Source: Scatosoma sp045650185 (GTDB lineage: Bacteria; Bacillota; Clostridia; Christensenellales; Borkfalkiaceae). From it: 64,000 bases of DNA. Every line of letters begins with the position of its first letter. Position 1 is the stretch's first letter. Shown piece by piece: positions 17,701-24,639 of the stretch. Where the stretch lies: positions 193,903 to 257,902 of the forward strand of contig JAZRQY010000005.1 of the NCBI GenBank assembly GCA_045650185.1, read 5' to 3'. The position numbers and the translations under genes are program-made. The notes below the pieces were generated by a model. It searched no databases. It was not told the origin of the DNA and saw nothing but the letters and a program-made list of their open reading frames with translations.

Positions 17701-17827
17701 GATGCAGACCTTGACCTACAGCGTAAATGCTTATGCTCACCAGTTCGCAGGTGGCAATGACGCTATGGCAAACTTGGCAATCGCGCTCTACAACTACGGC
17801 CAGTCCGCAGGAAAGTACGTAGCATAA
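14759..17827 (+). CDS. Large secreted modular surface protein
   Basis: A 1022-residue exported protein with a signal peptide (KKALLTILTACLTVLMTIGA, cleaved near AKAAAG). A beta-rich module follows at about 30-205. Then come segments with paired CxxC-like cysteines and 'HVHSFTETEVEATCTEAGG' style repeats common in Firmicutes surface proteins. A module around SNWSGEYLIVYEAG resembles domains found beside secreted nucleases. The C terminus has two related repeats ending KAAQEYKNYKTD and QSAGKYVA. No sortase motif or S-layer domain is visible. It starts at the ATG after CAAAGGAG and probably leads a three-gene unit. Specific function unknown. Confidence 0.75.
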   Translation: MLNVRVKKALLTILTACLTVLMTIGAVLGFTPTTLSAKAAAGDTYTLVTSVNDLKVGDQVVIVASGFNYALSTTQQTNNRTGAEITKGDNTVTINDNVQVLTLEAGTKDGTFAFNTGSGYLYAASKSSNHLKTGSKNDNASWEITITSAGVATIKAQGANTKNWLRFNNGNSPKLFSCYSSGQADVSIYKMETGNTGNACAHEDTTVTYTYLEDDTHTVTTTCNNADCGNVKKENVDCNYGDEITVPATEEATGRIYVVCGDCKHEKTIKELPKINATKYTLSFSVPKEVPSVASVEVAEGYTCVLEAAADYNDYTFAGWAVATLENVTTTAPTLYKAGAEYTMGAADTTLYAVYSYSAGGSGNFEKVTENLSNWSGEYLIVYEAGNVAFNGGLEKLDDTKNTIALTEDLAISDNTIVGNEKSKAATFVIEQTESGYTIKSASGYYIGQTSNANGLASNNSTTYSNTISINNDGTVNLVSGGAYLRYNKASDQARFRYFKSGTYTSQQAITLYKLEAATVYYTTNLGHVHSFTETEVEATCTEAGGIRKTCDCDHTEFVPTAEALGHNYEITETIAGTCQAKEVTNYTCSRCPATKTEEGELGDHVYVDNVCSICSFVDPLSVDYSGYYYFTFNKDIKDENDNRVPATLYVKNDWDKSKDRYVAYPNQPTSELGSYLFRLVRNEDGTYNIYEGTSNNLFAEGTENVFVVKNGEYYNIYNADNIYFSLNKTFGDNYMKFYPSEQTRNITFVEYKEIVSAGLTLGEELVVNYKVAMDDKYATAEMTFTMNGVETTVTGTKEGNVYVYSLAIAPQHMGEEISAVLTFNDETLASKESYSVKAYAEYQLENSTNETLKQLVVDMLYYGKAAQEYKNYKTDELVTEFLADVTGAPTPNTAAPTTTDFELVNELAAGSTYPAYFVGAGVRFGADNKIFVELSTVENVTLKVNGVEFKPTSNTFYTEGLKATQFGDTFTFELYCDGVLMQTLTYSVNAYAHQFAGGNDAMANLAIALYNYGQSAGKYVA

Positions 17828-17845
17828 CGAAGGAGGTATTACAAT

Positions 17846-17980
17846 ATGAAAAACGTTTATGAAGTATTAGAAATCTCCGTCGTTACCTTTGGCGAAGATA
17901 TCATCACCGAAAGCATCCCCGGTACCTTTAATGGTGCCCAGCACGGCTTTGATAACCCTAACGACGCCTTCTCTGCATAA
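17846..17980 (+). CDS. 44-residue peptide between surface protein and lipoprotein
   Basis: ATG behind AAGGAGGTATTACAAT, 44 codons and a TAA. The peptide is acidic and soluble-looking, with EVLEISVVTFGEDIITESIP in the first half. Short proteins with a similar beta-strand-like 'VxVxxFxxEDxI' start are often seen beside secreted proteins of gut Firmicutes, but I know no function. Its stop overlaps the next start (TAATG), so the lipoprotein is translationally coupled to it. This coupling and the ribosome site are the reasons for calling it a gene. Confidence 0.7.
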   Translation: MKNVYEVLEISVVTFGEDIITESIPGTFNGAQHGFDNPNDAFSA

Positions 17981-18447
17981 TGCTTAAGGCAAAAACGATT
18001 GTGGCAAAATTTATTAGACAGTCCTACAAGGCGCTAATCACGGCATTGCTGATCTGCGCCTTGTGCTTGGGCTTTGCTGGTTGTAATGGCGGCCCTGTTA
18101 GCCCTGACGACCCTAGCGGCTCTATCAGCGCTGACGGCTCTACCCCCCACTATTCCTCTACACCCGATTCTTCTTCCTCGTCTGATTCTTCTACCTCGTC
18201 TGATTCGAGTTCGCTTGATTCGTCGGGTAGCACGGACAGTTCCTCGGAGAGCAGTTCGGAAAGCAGTTCGGATTCCAGTATTAGTGGCGGCGTGGGCGAC
18301 AGCTCCAGTGGTAGTAACGACAGCAGCGACGAAGAGTTGCCTGACGATTCCACCGCGAGCGATAGCTCAACTGGCAACAGTTCGAGTGGTAGCAACGACA
18401 GCGGTAACAGCGGCGGCAACATTGAATTGCCTGATCAACCATTTTAA
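17980..18447 (+). CDS. Ser/Asp-rich lipoprotein
   Basis: A 155-residue protein with an N-terminal hydrophobic segment (ALITALLICALCLGFAGC) ending in a lipobox (LGFAGC). The mature part is almost wholly low-complexity Ser/Asp/Gly, typical of a cell-wall-spanning or surface-exposed stalk. No folded domain is visible. The ATG is fused to the preceding stop (TAATG). A clear terminator follows directly. Confidence 0.75.
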   Translation: MLKAKTIVAKFIRQSYKALITALLICALCLGFAGCNGGPVSPDDPSGSISADGSTPHYSSTPDSSSSSDSSTSSDSSSLDSSGSTDSSSESSSESSSDSSISGGVGDSSSGSNDSSDEELPDDSTASDSSTGNSSSGSNDSGNSGGNIELPDQPF

Positions 18448-18456
18448 CAACAAAAA

Positions 18457-18492
18457 AAAATGCGTGGCTAATCGCCACGCATTTTTGTTTTT
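18457..18492 (+). terminator. Terminator of the surface-protein unit
   Basis: ATGCGTGGC, TAATC loop, GCCACGCAT, then TTTTTGTTTTT. Confidence 0.88.
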
Positions 18493-18504
18493 CAGCATAA
18501 AAAG

Positions 18505-18770
18505 CCTCCCTTGTGTAGGGGCGACCAATGGTCGCCCCTACAAAATCCACCGTAGGTGGCATATCATCACGGTAAAACCGTGGATATCATTCGCCGTAGG
18601 CGGTATATCATCAACGCCTCGCGTTGTATGGAATCCACCATCGGTGGATGTTCCGCCGGGTATCTGCCGAAACTCCGCGCCTCTTGGTGTAACCACCAAA
18701 GAAAATGCAGGCATTTTCCGGCAGAGCAGCGTTCGCATACGCTCACTCGCGCGAACCACGGAACCGATTC
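18505..18770. repeat. Hairpin-cassette array 3
   Basis: Begins with GTAGGGGCGACC/GGTCGCCCCTAC, a palindrome widespread in Clostridia. Hairpins separated by ATATCAT-type spacers follow: CCACCgtaGGTGG, CACGGTaaaACCGTG, CGCCgtaGGCG, CAACGCctcGCGTTG, TCCACCatcGGTGGA. A scaffold from TATCTGCCGAAACTCCGC (18661-18678) to GCAGAGCAGCGTTCGCATAC (18721-18740) comes next. This scaffold recurs at 19016-19088 with different hairpins between its ends. Confidence 0.7.
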
Positions 18771-18771
18771 C

Positions 18772-18960
18772 GTAGCCGTTTTGAACCAAATTGAACCAGG
18801 TTTTGACGGTGAAAACTACGTAGAACCTTAAAATAGGGATTTTGCGATGGATTTGGGCGGTGGTGACCGCCGCCGTATCGACATACTGCAAGGGCGCAAA
18901 CGCCCTAAGACGCGGAAAATAACATTTTAAGGCTGGTTTAATTTGGTCCAAAACGGCTAC
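18772..18960 (-). ncRNA. Structured RNA element, copy 2
   Basis: Minus-strand counterpart of the leader at 12028-12305. The core (18931-18826) shares the closing CTTAAAAT/ATTTTAAG stem, GTATgtcgATAC, GGCGGTcaccACCGCC and the tail GTTTTCAC...GTCAAAACCT. The outer arms (18772-18799 and 18933-18960) pair at 26 of 28 positions. Their sequence is unrelated to the arms of copy 1. It lacks the three-hairpin insert of copy 1. No gene follows on this strand, so it may be a displaced or inactive copy. Confidence 0.6.
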
Positions 18961-18989
18961 CGCAAGGTCACCAAGTAAAAACGCCACCC

Positions 18990-19162
18990 ATTCGGGTGAC
19001 GTTACTTGTGCCGGGTATCTGCCGAAACTCCGCAAGCGGAGACCTCTCGGCAGAGCAGCGTTCGCATACGCTCACTCGCGCGAACCCTGCGGGTTCGACC
19101 TACTCTCGACAGAGAGTAACCAAAAAGAGAAACCAGCCACAAGGGCTGGTTTCTCTTTTTGG
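18990..19162. repeat. Repeat scaffold and long hairpin abutting attL
   Basis: Contains the second copy of the TATCTGCCGAAACTCCGC...GCAGAGCAGCG scaffold (19016-19088) and a CGAACCCtgcGGGTTCG hairpin. It also has TACTCTC/GAGAGTA and a perfect 19-bp hairpin (19120-19138 with 19144-19162) whose right arm runs into the att core. No gene seen. Confidence 0.65.
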
Positions 19163-19182
19163 TGACCTTGCCGGGAATCGAA
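19157..19182. other. attL of the element
   Basis: 26 bases identical to 38226-38251, covering the CCA end, acceptor and T-arm of tRNA-Glu; sequence diverges on both sides (t/a before, g/c after). Only the 3' portion of the tRNA is present here, as expected for the distal att site. Confidence 0.88.
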
Positions 19183-19500
19183 GCTGTCCCCAAAACGCTG
19201 AACCCCTTTATTTATAAGGGATTGAAGGGAATTGACCCAACAATTCCCCAAATAAAAAACACAGCAAAAGTCTTGTTCTTCGTTGAAAAACGCCTCCGTC
19301 GGGACATAGTCCCTTGTACGGAGGCTTTATCCTTTTTTCAAGCCCATAGAAGGGCTTGCCTGCAGGGGAAAACAATTCACTTAATCGCCCTGCTTGTTCT
19401 TGTTTTCCCCTTGCGACCCTTTTCCATTTTGCTCGATAATGGAAAGGTCACGCCCCTACTTGACAAACGTTTCCGCTTGAAATTAGCCCCCGTAAAATAA
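19183..19500. other. Noncoding left arm of the element
   Basis: No gene seen. Features: inverted repeat GGGAATTgacccaacAATTCCC near 19229; a terminator-like hairpin GCCTCCGT/ACGGAGGC near 19290-19326 followed by TTTATCCTTTTTT; an 11-bp inverted repeat GGGGAAAACAA/TTGTTTTCCCC (about 19358-19412); TCCATT/AATGGA near 19427-19444; and a lone TTGACA at 19460-19465 that could serve the toxin gene, though no good -10 box is 17 bases away. Confidence 0.5.
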
Positions 19501-19501
19501 A

Positions 19502-19606
19502 AAAAGGAGGTTAATCGCTATGAAGACACTCGAAAAACTTCTCATAGTACTTAAAATTATCTATACGATAATCTTAATCGTTAAAGAACTCGATTAACCA
19601 CCTTTT
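19502..19606 (+). promoter_or_regulatory. Long-range SD-sequestering pairing in the toxin mRNA
   Basis: AAAAGGAGGTTAATCG (19502-19517, containing the ribosome site) pairs with CGATTAACCACCTTTT (19591-19606) at 15 of 16 positions. The two arms flank the toxin gene exactly. A full-length mRNA would hide its ribosome site, as known for several type I toxin messages. Confidence 0.75.
19520..19597 (+). CDS. 25-residue hydrophobic peptide, candidate type I toxin
   Basis: ATG at 19520 behind AAGGAGG with a 9-base gap, 25 codons, TAA. The peptide is a single membrane-spanning helix: a short charged start (MKTLEK), a hydrophobic core LLIVLKIIYTIILIV, and a charged end KELD. This is the design of small membrane-depolarising toxins of type I systems. 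It lies on the strand opposite to the phage genes, between attL and the Zot-like gene. Toxicity is inferred from design and from the antisense and pairing features, not from recognised homology. Confidence 0.7.
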   Translation: MKTLEKLLIVLKIIYTIILIVKELD

Positions 19607-19615
19607 CGGGTTCTA

Positions 19616-19644
19616 ATTATATCACAAACGGCCCCCTTTGTCAA
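19616..19644 (-). promoter_or_regulatory. Perfect-consensus antisense promoter
   Basis: Minus strand TTGACA (19644-19639), 17-bp spacer ending in TGA, TATAAT (19621-19616): full -35 and -10 hexamers plus an extended -10 TG. It points into the toxin gene and away from every phage gene, so an antisense RNA is its only evident product. Confidence 0.85.
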
Positions 19645-19701
19645 GCCAATTTTGCATCTACTATACAAACCATACCCAAAGGGGTCCTCTCCCCTATCCT
19701 T

Positions 19702-21861
19702 CTACGCAACAAATCGTTGCGTTAATTTTTTGTAAAAATACGAATTCATCTTTGACATTTCCATTATCGAGGCTATTTTTCCCCTAAAGGTGGGAACTTC
19801 GTCTATACCTACTTCAGCAACAGACACTCGATGCGCGAAGATATCCGCGAAACAATCGGTCGCAAACGCGTCATCGTATACGATTTTATGCGGAAGCCAA
19901 TATACGTGCTCTTCTATGCTGCCGTCTAAAGAGCCTCGTTCCGTCGTGACGATCTGCTTTTTATATCCGTACCGTCCATACAGCTTTGACAGCTTCTTCT
20001 TTGTAGCTGCGCCAACATTATGCAGCATATACATCAGCAGGCCCATATCGCCGCGGCGATAACGGTAGTCCTTGCCGTATACTTCAACGTGCCGATCGAC
20101 AATTGCCTGCAAGATACTTTCCTCTAAATGGAAAAACGGTATTGCAAGCTTTGATTTTTCCTGCTTTTGAACACGGATAAGACGGCAAAGATCCCTAGCG
20201 TCAGCGCCCCAGCTCTCCGGGCGTTGTTCATCGCAATAAAATACGACGAAAGGGAATCCGTCAATCGTAGCAAGGTGACGGCACATCTTTAGATAATCGT
20301 TCATCAAGTCGTTTTTCTGATTCGCCTCATCAGCATCCTTTTGAATTTCTTTATTCTCAAGCGTGTTACCACGCTCTTTGCCCCCTTCGGTTACTAAAAT
20401 AATCCCAAATTCAAACATATTCGAATATTTAGGATTATTAGCTACAAGCTTACCGAATCGGATAAAGTCAAAGTCTAAAACATGCGCGAATTTTCGATAA
20501 ACGTCACGATAGACCGGGTCACGTGAAAAATAATCCATATTCCAACGGCCCAAATTGCCACCATCGTCAAATATATCATCCGATGCCGCTGAGAAATTCG
20601 AAAATATTAAGCTTGACTGCACCATATATATAAAGAACGCACGCGCGTAATCGTCTAAAATCTCAAAAAGATTTCGCACGTTAAGCCCGTCATTGTAAAT
20701 CGCACCATGATGCCGATAATTGTACCCAAATAGGCACAATTCCGAGGGATGCGCATAAAACTGCTGAGCAAGAGCGTAAACGTATTGCCGCGCCGTAAAA
20801 AGGTTATAAACCGTATGGTTATACATCGTTTTTTTCAATGCGTCTTCAAAACAAATCCAGGGAAAATTCGGGAATTTTAAATCGCAAGACATCATAATCT
20901 CAAATGCCTTCTCACGAAAACGATATTGCTGCTCTCGCCCCATGGAAACCATCATCGTCGTCTTGCCTGCGCCCGGTTCTGCGCAGATCATAACGATGAT
21001 CGGGCAGTTCGCCACGAAATCCCGATCGTCCAATTCCATGACACGAACTCGGCGATCCGCCAGCTCAAAGCGTTTCTTGTTTAAACGACGTAATATCAGA
21101 TATACCCAAACGATTCCTGGAACGAATAAAAACATATCGAAGAGATCCAGCATCAATTTATAAACTTGAAAATAGATATTCAAAAAATCGAACGCGGCAC
21201 CAAAATAAAAAACCCAAGAAAAGAAATCTACAAAGACTGCAAATATATTAAAGTTAAACAGCCAGACAGCCAAAAACGCATCTTTCCAATACGACTTTAA
21301 ACTAAAGTGCTCACGCCAAGATAAAAACCAAACGCGAACCTTGTCTAGCACGTTTTCTGAAAAACGGTGCCACTTCTTTAACGGCGCCGTTTCACGACCA
21401 TGTTTCAGATTCCGGCCAGAAGTGAATATGCAATACAACAAATAAGCAACCAAGAAAAGCCAGAGCAATATCGTCAAGAAAGGCGTAATCGCTGGAAGAA
21501 ACTCCTCGGTAAATATCGTCCAGGCATCAACAATCGTTTTTCCGTTGAAAGACAACTGAAAAAACGCAAGAACTTTCGTCCAAAAAGAAGACCATTCAAA
21601 GGGAAAAGTAAAACCAACATAGCTTCCGGCTATAGTAGGCAATTCATTGACAGTAACATCGAAGGGGGCATCACCAAATGATTCGGCCCAATAATAAGCA
21701 AAGGACACGCAAAAGTTTTTAACCGCAGCAAGCAAGCGGCCCCAAACATAAGGGAACCTAAAGATAGAAAAACTGAAAAAGAACAAAAAAACGCCGACGC
21801 AAAAAACTTGCTTTGCGTCAACGTTAAATCGTTTCAGTTTTCGGGGTTTACACTTATCCAT
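19702..21861 (-). CDS. Zot/pI-like membrane ATPase (phage morphogenesis)
   Basis: A 719-residue protein. Hydrophobic segments lie at about 18-36, 120-146, 196-224 and 240-257, all before the ATPase domain. Walker A AEPGAGKTT is at 294-302. Further on, a strand ending GIILVTEGGKERGN fits the Walker B position of Zot/pI proteins, and MCRHLATIDGFPFVVF followed by ARDLCRLIRV matches their conserved HRH...Q...R segment. Filamentous phage pI uses ATP to drive virion assembly and export. There the membrane anchor follows the ATPase domain; here it precedes it. Last gene of the leftward operon; ribosome site GGAGTTAGT. Confidence 0.65.
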   Translation of the reverse strand: MDKCKPRKLKRFNVDAKQVFCVGVFLFFFSFSIFRFPYVWGRLLAAVKNFCVSFAYYWAESFGDAPFDVTVNELPTIAGSYVGFTFPFEWSSFWTKVLAFFQLSFNGKTIVDAWTIFTEEFLPAITPFLTILLWLFLVAYLLYCIFTSGRNLKHGRETAPLKKWHRFSENVLDKVRVWFLSWREHFSLKSYWKDAFLAVWLFNFNIFAVFVDFFSWVFYFGAAFDFLNIYFQVYKLMLDLFDMFLFVPGIVWVYLILRRLNKKRFELADRRVRVMELDDRDFVANCPIIVMICAEPGAGKTTMMVSMGREQQYRFREKAFEIMMSCDLKFPNFPWICFEDALKKTMYNHTVYNLFTARQYVYALAQQFYAHPSELCLFGYNYRHHGAIYNDGLNVRNLFEILDDYARAFFIYMVQSSLIFSNFSAASDDIFDDGGNLGRWNMDYFSRDPVYRDVYRKFAHVLDFDFIRFGKLVANNPKYSNMFEFGIILVTEGGKERGNTLENKEIQKDADEANQKNDLMNDYLKMCRHLATIDGFPFVVFYCDEQRPESWGADARDLCRLIRVQKQEKSKLAIPFFHLEESILQAIVDRHVEVYGKDYRYRRGDMGLLMYMLHNVGAATKKKLSKLYGRYGYKKQIVTTERGSLDGSIEEHVYWLPHKIVYDDAFATDCFADIFAHRVSVAEVGIDEVPTFRGKIASIMEMSKMNSYFYKKLTQRFVA

Positions 21862-22253
21862 ACTAACTCCATATAAATGTTTTTTTCTTTAAAAAAAAAC
21901 CGATCTGCTTCGAGGAACAAAAAAGTATATATTATTTCTTGTTCCTCTTCAGCCCCTTCGTTTGTCAATTCTTTTAGCGTGACAATTCCGTCAACGTATT
22001 CCAACGTCAAAAAAGTTTTCTCTTCCCCCTCGATTGATAAAACCGTTCTATCGTTTTCCAACAGAAGAAAAACGTCGTCGTCTACGTTTCCATACATACG
22101 CCCAACAAGCTCTTCCTTCGTCGGGGGGACCGGGGAAAGGAGCCTAACGGTATAACAACCGTAAGAAATCAAAAAAACAACAAAAACGATAAAAAAGACC
22201 GTCACAATATTTATAAAAATCTTTTTCCCATCATGTCTTTTAACGTTTGACAT
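21834..22253 (-). CDS. Membrane-anchored protein of unknown function
   Basis: A 139-residue protein with a basic N terminus, one hydrophobic segment (IFINIVTVFFIVFVVFLISYG, about 11-31) and an acidic outer domain with a beta-rich look. The start follows GGGGGAAGGAAG. It overlaps the 3' end of its upstream neighbour by 14 bases and the start of the Zot-like gene by 28, so the three are translated as a block. Possible morphogenesis helper; not recognised. Confidence 0.65.
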   Translation of the reverse strand: MSNVKRHDGKKIFINIVTVFFIVFVVFLISYGCYTVRLLSPVPPTKEELVGRMYGNVDDDVFLLLENDRTVLSIEGEEKTFLTLEYVDGIVTLKELTNEGAEEEQEIIYTFLFLEADRFFFKEKNIYMELVWISVNPEN

Positions 22254-22653
22254 CTTCCTTCCCCCACGTTGTCGTCTGTTTAGATATAGAACGAACATAA
22301 TCTTTATAGAGGTCATATTCCTCTTGCGAGGTTAATTCACGCAAAGCAGATTTTCGCTCGTGCCAAAAACGCAAATATTCAAAGTCCCCAACGAAAAAAT
22401 TCGACCGCACAACGTGCCGTTCAAGCGCCACGTTCTTCGTCAAAATATGGACCGCAACAATTCGTTTTTTTCCATACTCAAACCCAACGAAAGCACCGTA
22501 TTCATTTGGAATCTTCTTCTGCGCCGCCTGCGCTGCAGCCACCTGATCGAGCGACAAACGCAAGATTTTTAGATCCTCATCGAACTCGTCAGGCGGATGC
22601 TTCGCATTACAAAAGAGAACTATATATGTACCTTGAAACACTTTCTCGTCCAT
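22240..22653 (-). CDS. Unrecognised cytoplasmic protein, 137 aa
   Basis: A soluble 137-residue protein without signal or membrane segment. It has an Ala/Gln-rich helix (SLDQVAAAQAAQKKIPNEYG) and a basic strand region (GKKRIVAVHILTKNVALERH). The ATG follows GGAGGCGATGAT, three bases after the stop of the pIII-like gene. Not recognised; its place between two virion-type genes suggests a role in particle assembly. Confidence 0.6.
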   Translation of the reverse strand: MDEKVFQGTYIVLFCNAKHPPDEFDEDLKILRLSLDQVAAAQAAQKKIPNEYGAFVGFEYGKKRIVAVHILTKNVALERHVVRSNFFVGDFEYLRFWHERKSALRELTSQEEYDLYKDYVRSISKQTTTWGKEDVKR

Positions 22654-22656
22654 ATA

Positions 22657-24639
22657 TCATCGCCTCCGTCCAAATAGTCGTTTCAGAGCTTGTCCTATTT
22701 TTCTAAAGAAAGTAGATATCCCTTTCCCGATCATTTTGAAGAAAGATATCAATAAGGGAGGGCCCCAACTAATAACAGCAAATACAATAAAACCTAAAAC
22801 CAACAAACCTAAAAGAAGTTTCCACCAATCAGGATTATCATCCGAAGTTGTTTGGATTGGCGGAGTTCCATCAGGTACTATATCTATCGGATTAGATATA
22901 ACAGGAATAACTGTATAATTACCGTCCTTCGAGAATGATACATCAATAATATCAAAATCAAGACTTACGGCCATTTTAAAAAAATAAGCGTTAGTGTCTA
23001 TCACATCCCAGAAGCGAGTATTTAAATCCAATAAACTTGCTTCCTGCGCAACATAATCCGACACCTGATAACGAAATAAATACACCGTTTTATCCAAAAG
23101 AGTTTGAGTCGTATAAAAAGCTAAAAAATCCGCATAATCAGACTGAGATATATATAATCGATTAGAGATCTCTTCGACCGTCCCTTGTAAGTCGCTAGCA
23201 GAGACGGGATAAATTGCTTTAATTCCGTCATAAACGGTAGATTCGTATTTATTAATTCCAAACACCTTTTCCCAAAAAGTACTTGATATAACTTGACTCG
23301 TCAAAGAAAAGGATTCATCTGCTTTAATGTTAATATCCGTAAATTCACTATCTATACTTTCAAATATATATTCACTATATTTACCATTTACCGCATCGCC
23401 GCCGTAATCAGTTAAACTGCTCTTCATAACTGAAAGTATTTCTTCGGACGAAAGAACGTAATGATCTGCACTATCCGTTCCGCCATCAGTATAAAAATTC
23501 AAATATAAAGTATCAATTTTTTCGCCAGAATGTATATGATTAAGAAAATTCACCGCATCACCATCAGTCAAACCATAACTATAACCATGATTATGCAGAT
23601 AAGAACCACTTTGATAGATAAGTTCTCTAGAATAAGCGCCTAAATACATAAAGCAATCTTCGGATTCGGAGGGGTCAGGGCTAAACCCCCCACCTCCACC
23701 ACCGTCTCCGCTACCAGCTCCAGAGTCTGAACCACTAATATCGACGCCTAAAAAATTATTAAAATAATTAAATGCTTCTTGATTTCCTGTTACAAGACCA
23801 GGCTTTAAAACCGCATTTAACCATGTTGCATGAATAGCGGACATCGAACCATACTCTGAAATCATTGCGTTGGGAACCGCAAAATACACAGAATAAAGAC
23901 AATCTTGCGTATAGTCATCCTTTCCATTTGTACCAGCAGGCTTATAATATGTTGATTTAACATCAAGACTTAACGTTTCAATATTTTCCCACGTACAAGC
24001 ATAAGTACTTTCGTTCATCGACGTTTCATCGCAGCCCTTTGCATAACCGCTGCATCGAAAAGATCGCGCAACTGTATTATCTTCAGAAAGAGCTTGTCCC
24101 ACAGCTCGTAACTGGATAGACGCTATATCGTATTGACGGTAGCCGTTTTTCTCGTTGGATGTCTTTGCATTTACGTATACTGATGCAGGCAAAGATATCC
24201 TAAACTTGTAAACGCGAAACGCATAATCTCCGTGAGAATAACCGCAAAGTATTAAAGATACATTTGAATATTCAATAGGCGTACCGTTTTCGTCATAAGC
24301 AACAGCCATATTAACAACGTTGTTGTTTGCAGAAAAACGCAGCAACGCCGGGTTATAAACGTATAAATACAACCCGTAATTTCCCTTTTCAGAAACGTCG
24401 TCCGTATAGCAATACTCAACGAATTGCAAAACGTCAATTTTTCCCAGCTTGTTTTCGGGGTACAACAGCCAATTAAAATCTTCCCCAAGGTCCGATTCTA
24501 CAGACGTACTATCCAAATCGTTTTCCATTACTGCGGCATATGCCAATTCCGACGTCGGAACAGAAGTCACAAATGCAACGACCATAAGAAAAAGCGCCGC
24601 AATTACAGAAGAAACTTTTTTCAATACTCTTCTTAACAT
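22657..24639 (-). CDS. pIII-like secreted protein with Gly-rich linker and C-terminal anchor
   Basis: A 660-residue exported protein. Signal peptide at residues 1-35 (AALFLMVVAFVTSVP, cleavage near AYA). An N-terminal domain at about 36-300 has paired cysteines (RCSGYAKGC, YAC, DC). A linker SGAGSGDGGGGGGF at about 306-319 is followed by a second domain, then a membrane segment (LLLGLLVLGFIVFAVISW) and a strongly basic tail ending FGRRR. That order (export signal, receptor-type domain, Gly linker, anchor) is the plan of filamentous-phage adsorption protein pIII. No sequence family recognised. Confidence 0.6.
   Translation of the reverse strand: MLRRVLKKVSSVIAALFLMVVAFVTSVPTSELAYAAVMENDLDSTSVESDLGEDFNWLLYPENKLGKIDVLQFVEYCYTDDVSEKGNYGLYLYVYNPALLRFSANNNVVNMAVAYDENGTPIEYSNVSLILCGYSHGDYAFRVYKFRISLPASVYVNAKTSNEKNGYRQYDIASIQLRAVGQALSEDNTVARSFRCSGYAKGCDETSMNESTYACTWENIETLSLDVKSTYYKPAGTNGKDDYTQDCLYSVYFAVPNAMISEYGSMSAIHATWLNAVLKPGLVTGNQEAFNYFNNFLGVDISGSDSGAGSGDGGGGGGFSPDPSESEDCFMYLGAYSRELIYQSGSYLHNHGYSYGLTDGDAVNFLNHIHSGEKIDTLYLNFYTDGGTDSADHYVLSSEEILSVMKSSLTDYGGDAVNGKYSEYIFESIDSEFTDINIKADESFSLTSQVISSTFWEKVFGINKYESTVYDGIKAIYPVSASDLQGTVEEISNRLYISQSDYADFLAFYTTQTLLDKTVYLFRYQVSDYVAQEASLLDLNTRFWDVIDTNAYFFKMAVSLDFDIIDVSFSKDGNYTVIPVISNPIDIVPDGTPPIQTTSDDNPDWWKLLLGLLVLGFIVFAVISWGPPLLISFFKMIGKGISTFFRKIGQALKRLFGRRR
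24547..24560. repeat. 14-bp palindrome, site 1
   Basis: TTCCGACGTCGGAA, inside the signal-peptide region of the pIII-like gene (encodes VPTSEL in its frame). Identical sites at 26311-26324 and 37030-37043. Confidence 0.85.

Larger units (their letters stand above)
19495..19609 (-). ncRNA. Antisense RNA (candidate type I antitoxin)
   Basis: Predicted from a perfect promoter on the minus strand (19644-19616), with a start near 19609 and an end at the T-tract complementary to 19496-19502. It would cover the whole toxin coding region, its Shine-Dalgarno and its 3' pairing arm. Its own ends carry the same inverted repeat, with the 3' arm directly followed by TTTTTTATTTTA, so it may end as a long-loop terminator hairpin. 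Confidence 0.65.

Noticed and set aside
19157..19240. A second tRNA-Glu gene at the left att site
   Set aside because: Only the 3' 23-26 bases are present; no anticodon arm or acceptor 5' strand.
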